Below are positions 39,790 through 49,829 of a stretch of 64,000 nt of DNA, in pieces. Origin of the DNA: Diploptera punctata (lineage: Eukaryota > Arthropoda > Insecta > Blattodea > Blaberidae); assembly GCA_030220185.1 (NCBI GenBank), contig JASPKZ010004202.1, positions 2,712,001 through 2,776,000 of the forward strand, in the 5' to 3' direction. Below the pieces are notes generated by a model, which was given only the letters and a program-made list of their open reading frames with translations, was not told where the DNA came from and searched no databases. The position numbers and the translations under genes are program-made. How positions within the stretch are numbered: position 1 is the first letter of the stretch; each line of letters opens with the position of its first letter.

Positions 39790-40422
39790 TTAATTAATTG
39801 GACGGCATTATGGAATAATTGGCTATGCATCATTAATTGAGTTTCAAGAAAAAAAAATGTTTAAAGTTTAAGTCAATCTTCACTATTTATTGTAGCGCCA
39901 AACTAACAATACTGGATATTGCAAGTTATTTTCCTTGTTTGACAGTTATGCATCAACAATCTAAGAGTGAGAACATTTGGTGCTTAGCTGCATGATGCAA
40001 AATTTATATTAGCATTTATGAAGATCTGGTTTCATAACCGTTTGTTACAAAACATAGAATCTCTGATAGAACTGATGGCATTTACATTTTTCTTTAATAA
40101 TGAGGCTATATTTAAAGATTTGGCGCTAAAAGTGTGCGTACATTTACTTCATGAGCCAGTGCAACACATGGCATAAAAATATAAATGAAAAAAAAAGGTA
40201 CATAGCTTGTTGATGCTTAACATCGTCCAATTTAAGTATTACTTAAATTTTGCTCAAGGCACTAATTTAGGATTAAGGTTCTTTTACGAGCCCAAAAATC
40301 TTAAGAATCAGGACCTACAACTTAAAATCCCTCACAGAGAACTTGTCTCTTTGATTTTTCCATCCTACAAAATCCATCAACCCGGCTGGTTTTGAATCTG
40401 CGCCATCTTTTTACTACTCACA
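39790..40422. other. AT-rich intron, nothing recognised
   Basis: No supported gene or repeat on either strand up to the SINE-C target site. Confidence 0.5.
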
Positions 40423-40435
40423 GGATTTATAAAAC

Positions 40436-40839
40436 ATCAGCTGCGGTGGACTAGTGGTATTCTCCTTGCCTCTGGTCCTGAGGGTCGCGGGTTCGAACCC
40501 GGCCGGGGTCAATGGATATTTTTAGGATGGAAAAATCCATGAAGCAAGTCCTCTGGGAGGGACTTTAAGCTGTGGGTCCCGAGTCTGAAGATTTTCAGGC
40601 TCGTAAAAGATCCTTAAGCCTGAATGAAAGGCCTCTAAGCAAAATTTACCGAATTTTCCCATTCTAGTACTACCTTGGTTTCCTAGATGTCAGTATGAGG
40701 CGGAACGCTGACCACGGACCACTCAAATGACATCTATACAAAAACAAGTGTAACTAAATTAGTATGGTTCAAATTCTTCCCTGTAGGGGGAGAGCACCTA
40801 AATCTCTGTTAAGGGAAACATGGGCTTACAAGACAAAAA
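40436..40839 (+). mobile_element. SINE-C (tRNA-derived), full length with TSD
   Basis: Head GCTGCGGTGGACTAGTGGTA with box A-like TGGACTAGTGG and box B GGGTTCGAACCC; body with TTTCCTAGATGTCAGTATGA; 3' end AAACATGGGCTTACAAGAC. GGATTTATAAAAC at 40,423-40,435 and 40,840-40,852 is an exact target duplication. About 400 bp. Confidence 0.92.
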
Positions 40840-40950
40840 GGATTTATAAAACTTGCCATATGGTTCATTCTAAAATTTTCATTAAAAAAAAAGTCACTTA
40901 TTGAGATAATTATTTAGTTAAATTAATATATAATTATTTTTTGTTGTAAG

Positions 40951-41187
40951 GAATGGTTGTGGCCAGTTGGATTCTTCTTACGAGCACGACTGCATTTTGC
41001 TCGTGAAGTAGGTGGAGAGGCAGAGCTAAGACATACGGCAGCAAAAACACGTGCTTTTCTTGCAAATCATTTCACAGAAATGCAAAGTTCACTTTGGAGA
41101 GGTTTGCCTGAGCTGACAAACAAAGATGGAGCTTATTGCAGAGACAGTTGTCGAACTCAAGCCTGGAGCATGGGCTGTCTTCTAGAG
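40951..41187 (+). CDS. AGL: AGL exon
   Basis: 237 nt, phase 0 at both ends, from TTGTAAG to GAG|GTAAAT. It encodes [40 protein letters not shown] and [31 protein letters not shown] and TQAWS match the AGL C-terminus. Confidence 0.97.
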
Positions 41188-41218
41188 GTAAATTTACACA
41201 CATTCAATTAAATTTACA

Positions 41219-41366
41219 GTGGAAGGAAACACTATGAGGTATTTATATTAATAAATGAGTTGGAGAAAATGTTTTAACATCTCACCTCGCAAAGTGTCTT
41301 CATGAAGACATGCAACTTTCTGAGGTGAGATGTTAAGACATTTTCTCCAACTCATTTATTAATTTC
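41219..41366. repeat. short palindromic PLE terminus
   Basis: GGAAACACTATGAGGTATTT outside; AATAAATGAGTTGGAGAAAA ... inverted inside, with ACCTCGCAAAG at the centre. Confidence 0.65.
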
Positions 41367-41435
41367 ATACATTCGCTTAAAATTATTGACATTTGTATAG
41401 GAATCCTACATTACGTTATAAAGCCAGTATGGATT

Positions 41436-42056
41436 GTATTCTCGTAGACTTTCACGGCTGGAGTTGCTATGATGATCTTGATGAAATTTTTGAGCTGTAG
41501 GCCGTGGTCGTGAGGCTTGTAGTTCCCCGATGTTTCGCCAAAGACTGCGTCTGGCATCCTCAAGGGTTGTCTTGAGACTTGCATTTCTGTCCACTGTCCA
41601 CTGTCTGACAACGAGAAGCCATCGAAATATTCAAACATAATAACAGTTTCAATAGAAAAGAAGAATCATTAAAAGTCAACAAAGTATGGATACCGGTTCT
41701 AAAAAACGCAAAATGTAAACATCTACAAGTACCGTTGACTACACTATCAAACAGCAATCTCATTGGAACAATGGAAGTCCCTACCGCTGACCAATCAGAA
41801 GGCAGATATAACGTACAGTCGACTGGACCATCAAACAGCAATCTCATTGGAGCAATGGACGTCCCTAATGCTGACCAATCAGAAGGCACATATAACTTAC
41901 ATACACATCACGGTGAACGTATAAATAGGACAGACAGTGGACAGAAATGCCAGTCTCAAGACCCTTGAGGATGCCAGACACAGTCTTTGGCGAAACGTCG
42001 GGGAACTACAAGCCTCACGACCACGGCCTACAGCCTGAAAATCTTCATCAACATCA
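41436..42056. mobile_element. PLE-B fold-back with 12-bp TSD
   Basis: Short left arm (minus, about 41,440-41,605) and longer right arm (plus) with LREAIEIFKHNNSFNRKEES, KVWIPVLKNAKCKHLQ and two ADQSEGRYN/T repeats, then the decayed hammerhead (41,965-42,005). CCAGTATGGATT at 41,424-41,435 and 42,057-42,068 flanks it. It sits in the last AGL intron. Confidence 0.85.
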
Positions 42057-42383
42057 CCAGTATGGATTATTTCAATGTCTTTTATTATTCATTTCATACA
42101 TCTCAATGACGGATAAATCATATTTGAAGAGAAAAATTATAACATCAAAGTAAATTAATATACACAACTAAACTATTGTAATCAATGGTAAAAAAAAATG
42201 TTACAGCTGTGTGGAGTCCCTTCATTTTAAAAAGAACTTAAGAAAAGAGATTTGTACCCGAGATCTAACTTTATTTGTAATGTAGAAATATGATGATAAT
42301 GTAAATTGAGTCACCATAATAATTTGATTTCATCTAATATTTCAGAAATAAATTTACTAATTGTTTTGCTTTATTTTTTTTAG

Positions 42384-42449
42384 GTTTTGCACGACCTGCA
42401 TGTGTTAGAAGAGCAGCAATCAGTTGCCATGAACTCTGTCGGCAATTGA
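42384..42449 (+). CDS. AGL: AGL terminal exon with TGA stop
   Basis: From TTTTTTTAG, phase 0, encoding VLHDLHVLEEQQSVAMNSVG N and then TGA (42,447-42,449). Vertebrate AGL ends at the equivalent of the first few residues (E-LYDL), so the protein has a short extra tail. The stop is TGA followed by C, a context known to allow readthrough, and the reading frame stays open for 418 codons beyond it. Confidence 0.92.
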   Translation, partial: VLHDLHVLEEQQSVAMNSVGN

Positions 42450-43706
42450 CGTGGCCTCGCGTGTGCGACTCAAACTCAAATGAACAAGGGGGTGACTTCA
42501 CACGCGACTTACCTAGACCCCCTCATGCCTCAAGTAATGCTAACGTCTGGAATCAAGACCTTCACATACGACCACAGTGTTGTATATAGTGACCGTTACT
42601 TCAAGTTCGGTCACTCTCTTATAGGTATTATCTTCCCTTCAAAAATAACCAATCAAAATGCATTTACACTGCCAATATTTCATAAGAAATGCACCCATAA
42701 CGTAGCTTACATGCCCATAATTGATCCCTCGAAATTGAAATGTAATGACTTCCCTGGGATTTTACTTTCCAAGGAAAAGAGCTTTGCAAGACTCGAGAGA
42801 ATTGAGAACCAAGCTCAGTCGCTTGAGTTGTTACCTGTAATAAAGTGCATTGCACTAAAGGAAAATAGTAGTAGCCTAGATATTTACGGTTGTGATGTTT
42901 GTAACCCTGAGGATTTGCCAGATAGAAGTAGCTTTGAAAGTATTGATTATAAAGATTCAAGAAATGTAATGCCTAGGATTTCTGTTGGTAGTAATTCATA
43001 CTTAGTTGTTAGCAGGAATTCTAAGAAAACAAACATTTGTAGGCAGCCTCCTGTAAAGAAAGATTCACGAGCAGACGAAGGAAGTAATTCAATTCTTTCT
43101 TTAATGTCTGGATCTTCTAAAATGAGAGATTTTAGATTCAAAAGACAGCAAGAATATCACCAACTTAAAGAACAAAAAACTCCCAGAAAATTGACTAGTA
43201 TTCTTAGGTCTTCAGTAGTTAGATTCTCTAATTCTAATAATTCATTAGATGAATTTAAAAGTTTTAATGACATAAATGAATTTGATGAATCTGTGCCAAA
43301 ATTAAATGTAACTGAATTGAGTGACGAAGTTCATGATACGTTACCTGAGGAAAATGAATTATTGGAAAATTTTAGTACGTCAACTGTTACGCAAGGAGGG
43401 AAAACCTCAGAGAGTGCAATTACGCCAGCTTCAGATACTTCTGCTAATATTCAGGAATCGTCATTTTCATCCATTGAGCCTTATCCACTGCCTGAGACAC
43501 CAAGTTTGCTTCTTTTGGAACCTTTACTCCTCATGCAACAGGACATTCAAGATGGGAGCAGAAATTCTGTTCATAAAACTCGGAAAAGAAGGAAGGAACA
43601 ACTGACGCGATCTGAACAGCAGAAAGTAACACGTATTATGATTGGGTATACACTTGCTTTTTTCCTTCTAGCCATTGTGACATTTTACGTGGTGTACTTC
43701 GTATAG
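42450..43706 (+). CDS. in-frame extension or downstream ORF with C-terminal membrane anchor
   Basis: Open frame of 418 codons continuing the AGL frame past its TGA; the first ATG is at 42,480, giving 408 residues, stop TAG at 43,704-43,706. I do not recognise the protein. Residues 1-180 (from the ATG) are mixed globular-looking, with Cys pairs in IYGCDVCN. About 180-345 is polar, Ser-, Asn- and acid-rich and probably disordered. A basic stretch HKTRKRRKEQLTR (about 365-377) precedes a final ~22-residue hydrophobic helix from IMIGYTLAF to the end, the layout of a tail-anchored membrane protein. A frame this long is unlikely by chance in AT-rich DNA. It could be an AGL readthrough tail, a reinitiated second cistron, or the last exon of another gene. 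SVVRFSNSN is only a weak resemblance to a PP1-docking motif. Confidence 0.7.
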   Translation, partial: RGLACATQTQMNKGVTSHATYLDPLMPQVMLTSGIKTFTYDHSVVYSDRYFKFGHSLIGIIFPSKITNQNAFTLPIFHKKCTHNVAYMPIIDPSKLKCNDFPGILLSKEKSFARLERIENQAQSLELLPVIKCIALKENSSSLDIYGCDVCNPEDLPDRSSFESIDYKDSRNVMPRISVGSNSYLVVSRNSKKTNICRQPPVKKDSRADEGSNSILSLMSGSSKMRDFRFKRQQEYHQLKEQKTPRKLTSILRSSVVRFSNSNNSLDEFKSFNDINEFDESVPKLNVTELSDEVHDTLPEENELLENFSTSTVTQGGKTSESAITPASDTSANIQESSFSSIEPYPLPETPSLLLLEPLLLMQQDIQDGSRNSVHKTRKRRKEQLTRSEQQKVTRIMIGYTLAFFLLAIVTFYVVYFV

Positions 43707-43834
43707 TGTCACAGTGTGGTATGTGTATTCAGATTCTCATTGCAACTGGTCGTGATTTCTGAGGTACCAGCTACATAAATTTGATCCGGTCTGGCTGAGG
43801 TCAATGAAATTTTCAGAACATTTTAAAGTAGTAT

Positions 43835-44000
43835 TAAGATCGTAAATTAATGAGTCATTTTTTTTACATCTTACCTCATTTTCATACTTTCTTTAAACAC
43901 GGGAACTAGTTTTTAAGAGATGGTTTTCTTTAAAACTAGTTCCCATGTTTAATGAAACATAAAATATGGTAAGATGTAAAAATAACTCATTACATTTAAA
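43835..44000. mobile_element. PLE-G mini fold-back
   Basis: TTAATGAGTCATTTTTTTTA, ACATCTTACCTCATTTTCAT, GGGAACTAGTTTTTAAGAGA and inversions; no ORF. Confidence 0.6.
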
Positions 44001-44002
44001 TT

Positions 44003-44845
44003 AATATTGGGAAGTAAACATTATGAGGTTATATCATTAACAGTGAGTGGAGAACATATTTGTAATGACTCACCTCATATAATTTCAAATTTCTTTGATA
44101 CTGGCGGTTTCAGACAATATCTTGTCCCACTTCAGTCATGGCTTCCACTGATGAAATTCTATGGTTGTTGATTTCTCTAAGGACATCACCTCTTGTGCTG
44201 CCATCTTTGGTTGGGATTATAAACTTTGTAATTAAATTTTTATCCACCGGAATATCGAAGTTCATACATCGATATTTATTCTTCTGAATGAATATTTTTT
44301 CCCAAATTGTCAATTCCAACAGTTTATCCAATTGTTTTAAAAGTTTTGCCTTTTTTTCAATTTTATGATGTTCTAGCAAACTATGTGCAGCAATTGCTGA
44401 TTTTTCAATTTCACTATTTTTAATATTTCTAAAATGTTCTTCAGTGCGTGTTTCCAAATTCCTTTTTGTTTTTCCTATGTATACTTTGCTACAATCATTA
44501 CAATTTATTTGATAAATTCTTTTGAAACAATTGAATAAACCGTTGGAATTGACAATTTGGGAAAAGTTATTAATTCAGAAGAATAAATATCGATCTATGA
44601 ACTTCGATATTCCAGTGGATAAAAATTTAATTACAAAGTTTATAATCGCAACCAAAGGTGGCAGCACAAGAGGTGATGTCCTTAGAGAAATCAACAACCA
44701 TAGAATTTCATCAGTGGAAGCCATGACTGAACAGGAACAAGATATTATCTGAAACCGTCGGTATAAAAAAAATTTGAAATTATACGAGGCGAGTCGTTAA
44801 AAATATGTTCTCCACTCACTATTAATGACTCATTAATTTACAAAT
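44003..44845. mobile_element. PLE-E fold-back, longest ORF arms
   Basis: Left arm (minus, 44,457-44,110) is open for 115 codons: EEHFRNIKNSEIEKSAIAAH, SLLEHHKIEKKAKLLKQLDK, LELTIWEKIFIQKNKYRCMN, FDIPVDKNLITKFIIPTKDG. Upstream of it lies KCNDCSKVYIGKTKRNLE-type GIY-YIG sequence (44,460-44,520). The right arm (plus, 44,520-44,840) repeats the last half. Outer left end GGGAAGTAAACATTATGAGG. Confidence 0.8.
44093..44140 (-). ncRNA. hammerhead-like motif, PLE-E
   Basis: UGA/UCA stem I, CUGAAGU (last core A changed to U), stem II GACAA/UUGUC, GAAA, stem III ACC/GGU-like. The A9U change should impair it. Confidence 0.5.
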
Positions 44846-44959
44846 CATGTTACAACTGGGGAATGTGCTCTGCCTTCCTGATTACATGTTGCCAATTCCC
44901 CTCTGCTGTGTTGTGTTGTGAGGCTGGAAATAGATTATTATTTTGAAAAGAAAAATTAA

Positions 44960-45100
44960 TTATGTGGATAGGAAATAACACTATGAGGTTTTTTAATATT
45001 GTTTATTTTTTATTTCACTGACCTCATACTTCATATGACTCGCCTCGTATAATACTTCATATGAAGTATGAGGTAAGTGAAATAAAAAATAAACAATAGA
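44960..45100. repeat. short palindromic PLE terminus
   Basis: AGGAAATAACACTATGAGGT, then TTATTTTTTATTTCACTGAC ... inverted GTAAGTGAAATAAAAAATAA. Confidence 0.65.
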
Positions 45101-45109
45101 AAAATTAAT

Positions 45110-45316
45110 GCCTGAATCGGGATTTGAACACAAAATCTCTAACTTTATACATTAGCATGCTGACAATTGCACTATTCAGACCTGTGCCTAGGACGAAATA
45201 GAGAATCATATATGAATAAGAAAAATTAGCATTTGCATTAGGATGCCTGAATAGTGCAATCGGTAACATGCTAACGTATAAAGTTAGAGGTCTAGGGTTC
45301 AAATCCTGATTCAGGC
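45110..45316. repeat. inverted pair of tRNA-like units
   Basis: Minus unit 45,110-45,181 and plus unit 45,245-45,316, acceptors GCCTGAA/TTCAGGC, anticodon stem CTAAC/GTTAG with loop GTATAAA in the plus copy. Both are flanked by TTTTTCTTTT or its inverse. Confidence 0.55.
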
Positions 45317-45504
45317 ATTAATTTTTCTTTTAAAAAAAATAACCGATTTATTATATTTAATTTTATTATCAATAAACTAAAGAAGCAGCTGGTTTATATC
45401 TTTGATTTTTTACAAATTAACACTATGAGGTATTATTTAATTAAGTAGAATTTTATCATATTAAATTAATGTTGGGAAGTAAACATTATGAGGTATTTTA
45501 AAAT

Positions 45505-45725
45505 ACAATAGGAAGTAACATTAAGAGGTTTGTTTAATAATTGAAACATTTTGTCTGATCATTCTAACCTCTTAGAGTTGTTTTTGTTGAACATATATTT
45601 TTCAGAGCTTTTTACAGTCTGTAATCGCTGACGATGGGGCTAAGAAGCTCTGAAACATATGTTTGACAAAAACAACTCTAAGTGGTAAGAATGAACAGAA
45701 AAAATGTTTTAATTATTATGAGGTA
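45505..45725. mobile_element. PLE mini fold-back with hammerhead
   Basis: AGTAACATTAAGAGGTTTGT ... ACCTCTTAGAGTTGTTTTTG ... inverted CAAAAACAACTCTAAGTGGT. No ORF remains, but the ribozyme core is intact on the plus arm. Confidence 0.65.
45623..45670 (+). ncRNA. hammerhead ribozyme, PLE mini fold-back
   Basis: UCG/UGA stem I (one wobble), CUGACGA, bulged U, stem II GGGCU/AGCUC with loop AAGA, GAAA, palindromic ACAUAUGU, U at the cleavage position. Confidence 0.65.
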
Positions 45726-46080
45726 TAATGATTGAAATTCATTGGAGAACATTTTTTTTTAAACATCTCACCTCATAGAATTAATTTTTCCATGATACCG
45801 TGGTTTCAAATGCAATTGCATTTGAAACTGCAATATTTTGGAAAATATGTTTTCTAGGAGGTGAATTGTTTAAAAAAATGTTCTCTGATGAATTTAAAAA
45901 AAATTATCACCTTACCTCATAATCTTCTTCTTCATAGACCACTTTTGGGACCTTACTCAGTTCCATCCGCACTATTTTCATGATTGATGTGTTACCTTGA
46001 AGAGCCAGCTGTTTATACCTGCTTGTTTAAGGAGTCTTGTATTATCAAATTTGACTGAAATTTTGATTGTAGAAGTAAAA
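45725..46080. mobile_element. PLE-E2 mini fold-back and PLE-I arm
   Basis: 45,725-45,905 is a fold-back with ends ATTATGAGGTATAATGATTG and GTTCTCTGATGAATTT and a decayed ribozyme. 45,905-46,080 is a PLE-I left arm (CCTTACCTCATAATC, GGACCTTACTCAGTTCCATC). Confidence 0.55.
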
Positions 46081-46082
46081 AA

Positions 46083-46620
46083 ATTCTTTTTCTTCTTCTT
46101 CAGCATTCCCCCACTTATAAGTTTGCCATCTTCAGTTTCCATTTATCTCTATCATTCCAATCTCCCTCTTCCAAATTCCTATCATCCATTATAGTTCTGA
46201 CATAGGTTTTCCATTTCCATCTTGGTCTGCCACATTTATTTCTTCCAGGGGTGACCATTGGTATATATTTTTTGGCCATCTTTCATTTTCCATGTGCCAA
46301 TAGCAAAGGTCCATTTTCGTAGCTTAAGTCTGTTATATTTAAATCCATCCGGCTGACATATTTTATTGAAGTACGTAGCGATATACTTTTTTCCAGGGCC
46401 AGGTTGCCAGCCTGATGCCTAACCCCCAGACATGGAGGACCTGGGGTTTTTTTTTTTAGGGTTTGCTCCCTTAGCCGACAGGTCTCAGTTTTAAGGTGCT
46501 GAGAACTCACCTTTTGTCCCATCCTGTTAGCTACAGTCTATTACGACTGCAGTCAGGGAGCACGACGAGAACATAGAATTAGGACTTGCTGGCAGAGCTG
46601 CTAAAAAAGTCGCAGTGGCA
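46083..46620 (-). pseudogene. LINE C-terminal region and upstream spacer
   Basis: Minus strand: MAKKYIPMVTPGRNKCGRPR, WKWKTYVRTIMDDRNLEEGD, WNDRDKWKLKMANL, preceded by GNLALEKSISLRTSIKYVSR. Ends in a GAAGAAGAAG tail at 46,085. The GRPR-W and WNDRDKW blocks are typical of LINE ORF2 ends. Upstream of that the CCTCCATGTCTGGGGGTTAG segment is non-coding. Confidence 0.7.
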
Positions 46621-47235
46621 TTACTCGAGATTTATTACGGTATTCATAGTCGGCATCTGTACCCTTCTCGAGGCCGTACCAACCATTTGCTCCCCAGTAA
46701 AAAAATTAATAACTGAAAAAATTGATTTTTTCTTTTTTAATCTATGTATGTTGGTGTCAGTTGTATTGCAGTTTGTGACTTGTTGCAAAGTGAATTTGAT
46801 GTTGTTCGATATTGTAACTGAAGGAAAAAGCAAGTGCACTTTTGATTGACATTATTGTTAAATTATCACTTTGATATATAAAGTAGGATTGTTAATATTT
46901 GCATGAAGTGATAGCTTAATTACGTAGGTAACTTACTTTTGCATTTTGAGGAATACATTTTCAAAGTTGATACATTTTAGAATTGCTTGCGTAGGTGAAA
47001 TAAGCTGAAACTAATATTGCATACATCTGTATCCCTTCTAAAAAAAAAATCGTTACAAAAAGTGTGACTAAAGGAAAAATGGAAAATCTTTAACTGGGAG
47101 TAAGAAAATATACTTTTACAGGGTTAAATATTATATAAAATATGATTTTTTTTGGGGATCGATGGTTAACTGGTTCTGTGAAAAAGACAGGATTCCAATT
47201 GGTGTGTGTCAACAGTTGGTGATGATTATAGTTAC
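46620..47235. other. AT-rich intergenic DNA, nothing recognised
   Basis: No supported gene or repeat family on either strand. Confidence 0.5.
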
Positions 47236-47239
47236 AAGT

Positions 47240-47490
47240 TGGAATTTATATTATTAAAATTCATCGGAGAACATATTGTTTAAACAACTCACCTCATAGG
47301 ATTCATGCTTCCATGATATCACAATTTCAAACATAGTCATGTTCATCTTCAGCCATAACTCCGACTGAAATCGCGATATCATGGAAGCATGAATCCTATG
47401 AGGTGAGTTGTTTAAACAATATGTTCTCCGATGAATTTTAATGATTATACCTCATAATGTTTACTTCCCAACATTAATTTAATGCAATTT
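47240..47490. mobile_element. PLE-E2 mini fold-back
   Basis: Same ends as 28,440 (AACAACTCACCTCATAGGAT ... ACATTATGAGGT inverted), arms ~115 bp. The hammerhead on the minus arm (47,311-47,358) reads AUUGUGAU in stem III, so one stem is partly lost. Confidence 0.7.
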
Positions 47491-47584
47491 ATATATTTTT
47501 TTGTATCTATCGGTGACAGCATTATTCACTTGGTTCCTTATGTAAAAGAATTAATCAGTTTGTTTGTATTGCACAAAAAGTTTT

Positions 47585-48350
47585 TCCTTGGTTATTTATT
47601 ACTTAATATAATAAACTTGGGAATTTTAACATGATGAGGTTTTATTAATAAGAATCAAATGAATCGTGATTTCTTCTTACCTCTTACCTCTATGTTTTTT
47701 TAAACACAGCACCGCAGTATCGGAGAACAATCTTCCCCATCATCGGCTGTTTTCACGACTGTCAATTTTATTCTTTTTCCAGTAATTATCCGAACTGCCA
47801 TTTGGTGTACTTTTGAAAGAGTCTTCTTCTTCTTAAACTTAATTTGTAGGATTTTCATCCTGTTTATTTCCAAAATCACTCCTCGGAGGAAGACGTACTG
47901 GATGTGCATTCACTGTCTATCCATCTCTTGGCTGGTCTTCCTCTTGTTCTTTTCCCGTCCATTGATCTATCTTCTTTAGCTCTTTTTGTAAGCTGATTTT
48001 CTTTCATTCTTTCTATATGACCTTTCCAATATTTTCGTCTATCTATAATAAATTTGGTTATGTCTTGAATATGGCATTTGTCCCTAATTTCTGTGTTGTG
48101 TATTTTATCAAATAATGTTTTCCCCTGAATAGTTCTTAAGATTTTCATTTCGCATGTGCTTATTATTTGTTTAGTTTTTGTTGTATCAGCCCTAGTTTCT
48201 GCTCCATATACGATAACTGGTCGAACTATCGTTTTGTATATGCGGGTTTTGCTTTCTATTGACATATGTTTGTTGCGCCAAATTAAATTTTTGAAAGAGT
48301 AATTTTCTAAATTACACCAGATGGCAGTTGGTTAGAAAATAAAACCATTG
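47585..48350 (-). mobile_element. PLE-F arm interrupted by a LINE
   Basis: AACATGATGAGGTTTTATTA terminus, variant hammerhead-like motif (minus, 47,703-47,760), then codons SKVHQMAVRIITGKRIKLTV and VKTADDGEDCSPILRC: the ORF runs through the motif. Interrupted at 47,822-48,288. Confidence 0.7.
47822..48288 (-). pseudogene. LINE RT tail with 11-bp TSD
   Basis: Minus strand 129-codon frame: ESKTRIYKTIVRPVIVYGAE, CEMKILRTIQGKTLFDKIHN, YWKGHIERMKENQLTKRAKE, KRTRGRPAKRWIDSE and an AAGAAGAAG tail. TTTTGAAAGAG at 47,811-47,821 and 48,289-48,299 is the target duplication, inside PLE-F. Confidence 0.9.
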
Positions 48351-48374
48351 CAATCATGGTGAAAAAATTTTTTT

Positions 48375-49400
48375 TTAAAAATCTTTAGGAAGTTACATTA
48401 TGAGGTTTAATTTAATATTTGAGTTTGTATTCTTTAACATTCTTACCTCATATATTTATTTTGTTGGACGATTGTTTCAAAGCTATTACATCTTCAGCTT
48501 GTTCACAAACTGGTTTTTTCTTTTCTTCAAGTTGTCGGCTCTGGATCTGTGTTCCAAGGAACTTGGTAATGAGGCTCCTTTCTCCAGGAATTTCAAAGTT
48601 CATAATTTTCTCCTTGTTCTTCTGTATATAGATTTTTTCCCATATTGTGAGTTCATTGGTATTTTCTAACTGTTTTAATAATTTTGTATTTGTATCTATT
48701 TTGTGTTTCTCTGTCCAAATATGAGCTGCTACTGCAGATTTTTCCACTTCTCCCTTTTTTACATTTCTTATGTGTTCTTTAGTTCTAATGTTTAAATTTC
48801 TCTTTGTTTTCCCTACGCATACTTTATCACAATCTGCACATTTTATTTCTACATCAAATTAGCACCAAAGAATGATTATAGTTTAAAAAAACGTATGAAA
48901 ACCAACAAAAATGAAAAAATTGAAGATAATAAAAAATCAGGAATATTTCAAATAAAATGTGCAAATTGTGATAAAGTAAACATAGGGAAAACAAAGAGAA
49001 ATTTAAACATTAGAACTAAAGAACACATAAGAAATGAAAAAAGGGAGAAGTGGAAAAATTTGCAGTAGCAGCTCATGTTTGGACAGAGAAACACAAAATA
49101 GATATAAATACAAAATTATTAAAACAGTTAGAAAATACCAATGAACTCACAATATGGGAAAAAATCTATATACAGAAGAACAAGGAGAAAATTATGAACT
49201 TTGAAATTCCTGGAGAAAGGAGCCTCATTACCAAGTTCCTTGGAACACAGATCCAGAGCCGACAACTTGATGAAAAGAAAAAAAACCAGTTTGTGACAAG
49301 CTGAAGATGGAACAACAGCTTTGAAATAATCGTCCAACAGAATAAACATATGAGGTAAGAATGTTAAAAAATACAAACTCAAATATGGTGAAAAAAGTTA
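48375..49400. mobile_element. PLE-C fold-back, ~1 kb
   Basis: Left arm minus (48,390-48,860) and right arm plus (48,850-49,395), each with KCANCDKVNIGKTKRNLNIR (GIY-YIG), TKEHIRN, EKFAVAAHVWTEKHKIDINT, LENTNELTIWEKIYIQKNKE and FEIPGERSLITKFLGTQIQS. Outer left end GGAAGTTACATTATGAGG. The hammerhead at the ends (CUGAAGAUG ... GAAA-AAUCGUC) is recognisable but its stem II is poorly paired. Confidence 0.82.
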
Positions 49401-49608
49401 GAACATTTGTACTCTATTATATCAAGACTGTAAAGAAACAAGGGTTCAAATCGAAAAACCAAGTCTGAATCTGATCAATTGGACTGGAAAGGCTAGACAA
49501 GAGGGAAACCATAAATTTGAAAATTACTTGATAAAAACTGAATTTATTAAATACATTTAATCAAAGTTAAAACCATATTTAAGAATTATAAATTAATTTG
49601 ATTTACAG

Positions 49609-49674
49609 GATGTAGAAAAAATAGCCTTTGGAAGGAATAAGAGCTGGGCACTAGGTGGAGAAGACAGTGGAAAG
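49609..49674 (+). CDS. possible orphan exon
   Basis: 66 nt bounded by ATTTACAG and G|GTGAAA, phase 0 on both sides, encoding DVEKIAFGRNKSWALGGEDS then GK. The composition is protein-like and contrasts with the flanking AT-rich DNA. It has no similarity to PLE or LINE products in this window. It may be an exon of a neighbouring gene whose other exons lie outside; the donor is weak and I do not recognise the product. Confidence 0.35.
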
Positions 49675-49829
49675 GTGAAATAAAATATAATTTTATTAAA
49701 TGCAGTAGTTTTGAATGTAGCAGTTGTTGGAGAAGTATATCTCCATTTTGTAGTTTGATGCTCTTAACGATCCTATCTTATACTCTCTTCTTTTCCTATA
49801 TTCATATTTAAATTTTAAATAATACAGTA

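Larger units (their letters stand above)
1099..42449 (+). other. AGL: glycogen debranching enzyme gene, 3' 15 exons
   Basis: The exons encode the C-terminal 876 residues of the bifunctional glycogen debranching enzyme. In this family (GH13 transferase plus GH133 glucosidase) the cytosolic enzyme moves a maltotriosyl unit from a branch and then hydrolyses the remaining alpha-1,6-linked glucose. I recognised it by near-continuous similarity to animal AGL from the segment reading VYVDQMDTDIVAVTRH to the terminal EVLHDL. The glucosidase signatures WGRDTF (exon at 20,537) and NCRDAIWWW (exon at 25,634) are intact. All 15 exons have AG acceptors, GT donors and matching phases, and joined they contain no frameshift or stop, so the gene looks functional. 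The N-terminal half, including the transferase catalytic residues, lies upstream. Introns range from about 0.1 to 11.8 kb and are full of transposons. Promoter and poly(A) site are not visible. Confidence 0.95.

Noticed and set aside
42384..42449. TGA as selenocysteine codon
   Set aside because: AGL is not a known selenoprotein and I saw no SECIS-like hairpin downstream; readthrough or reinitiation are simpler.
46586..46849. Overlapping 87- and 72-codon frames
   Set aside because: Low-complexity, no similarity, both strands open; probably chance in AT-rich DNA.
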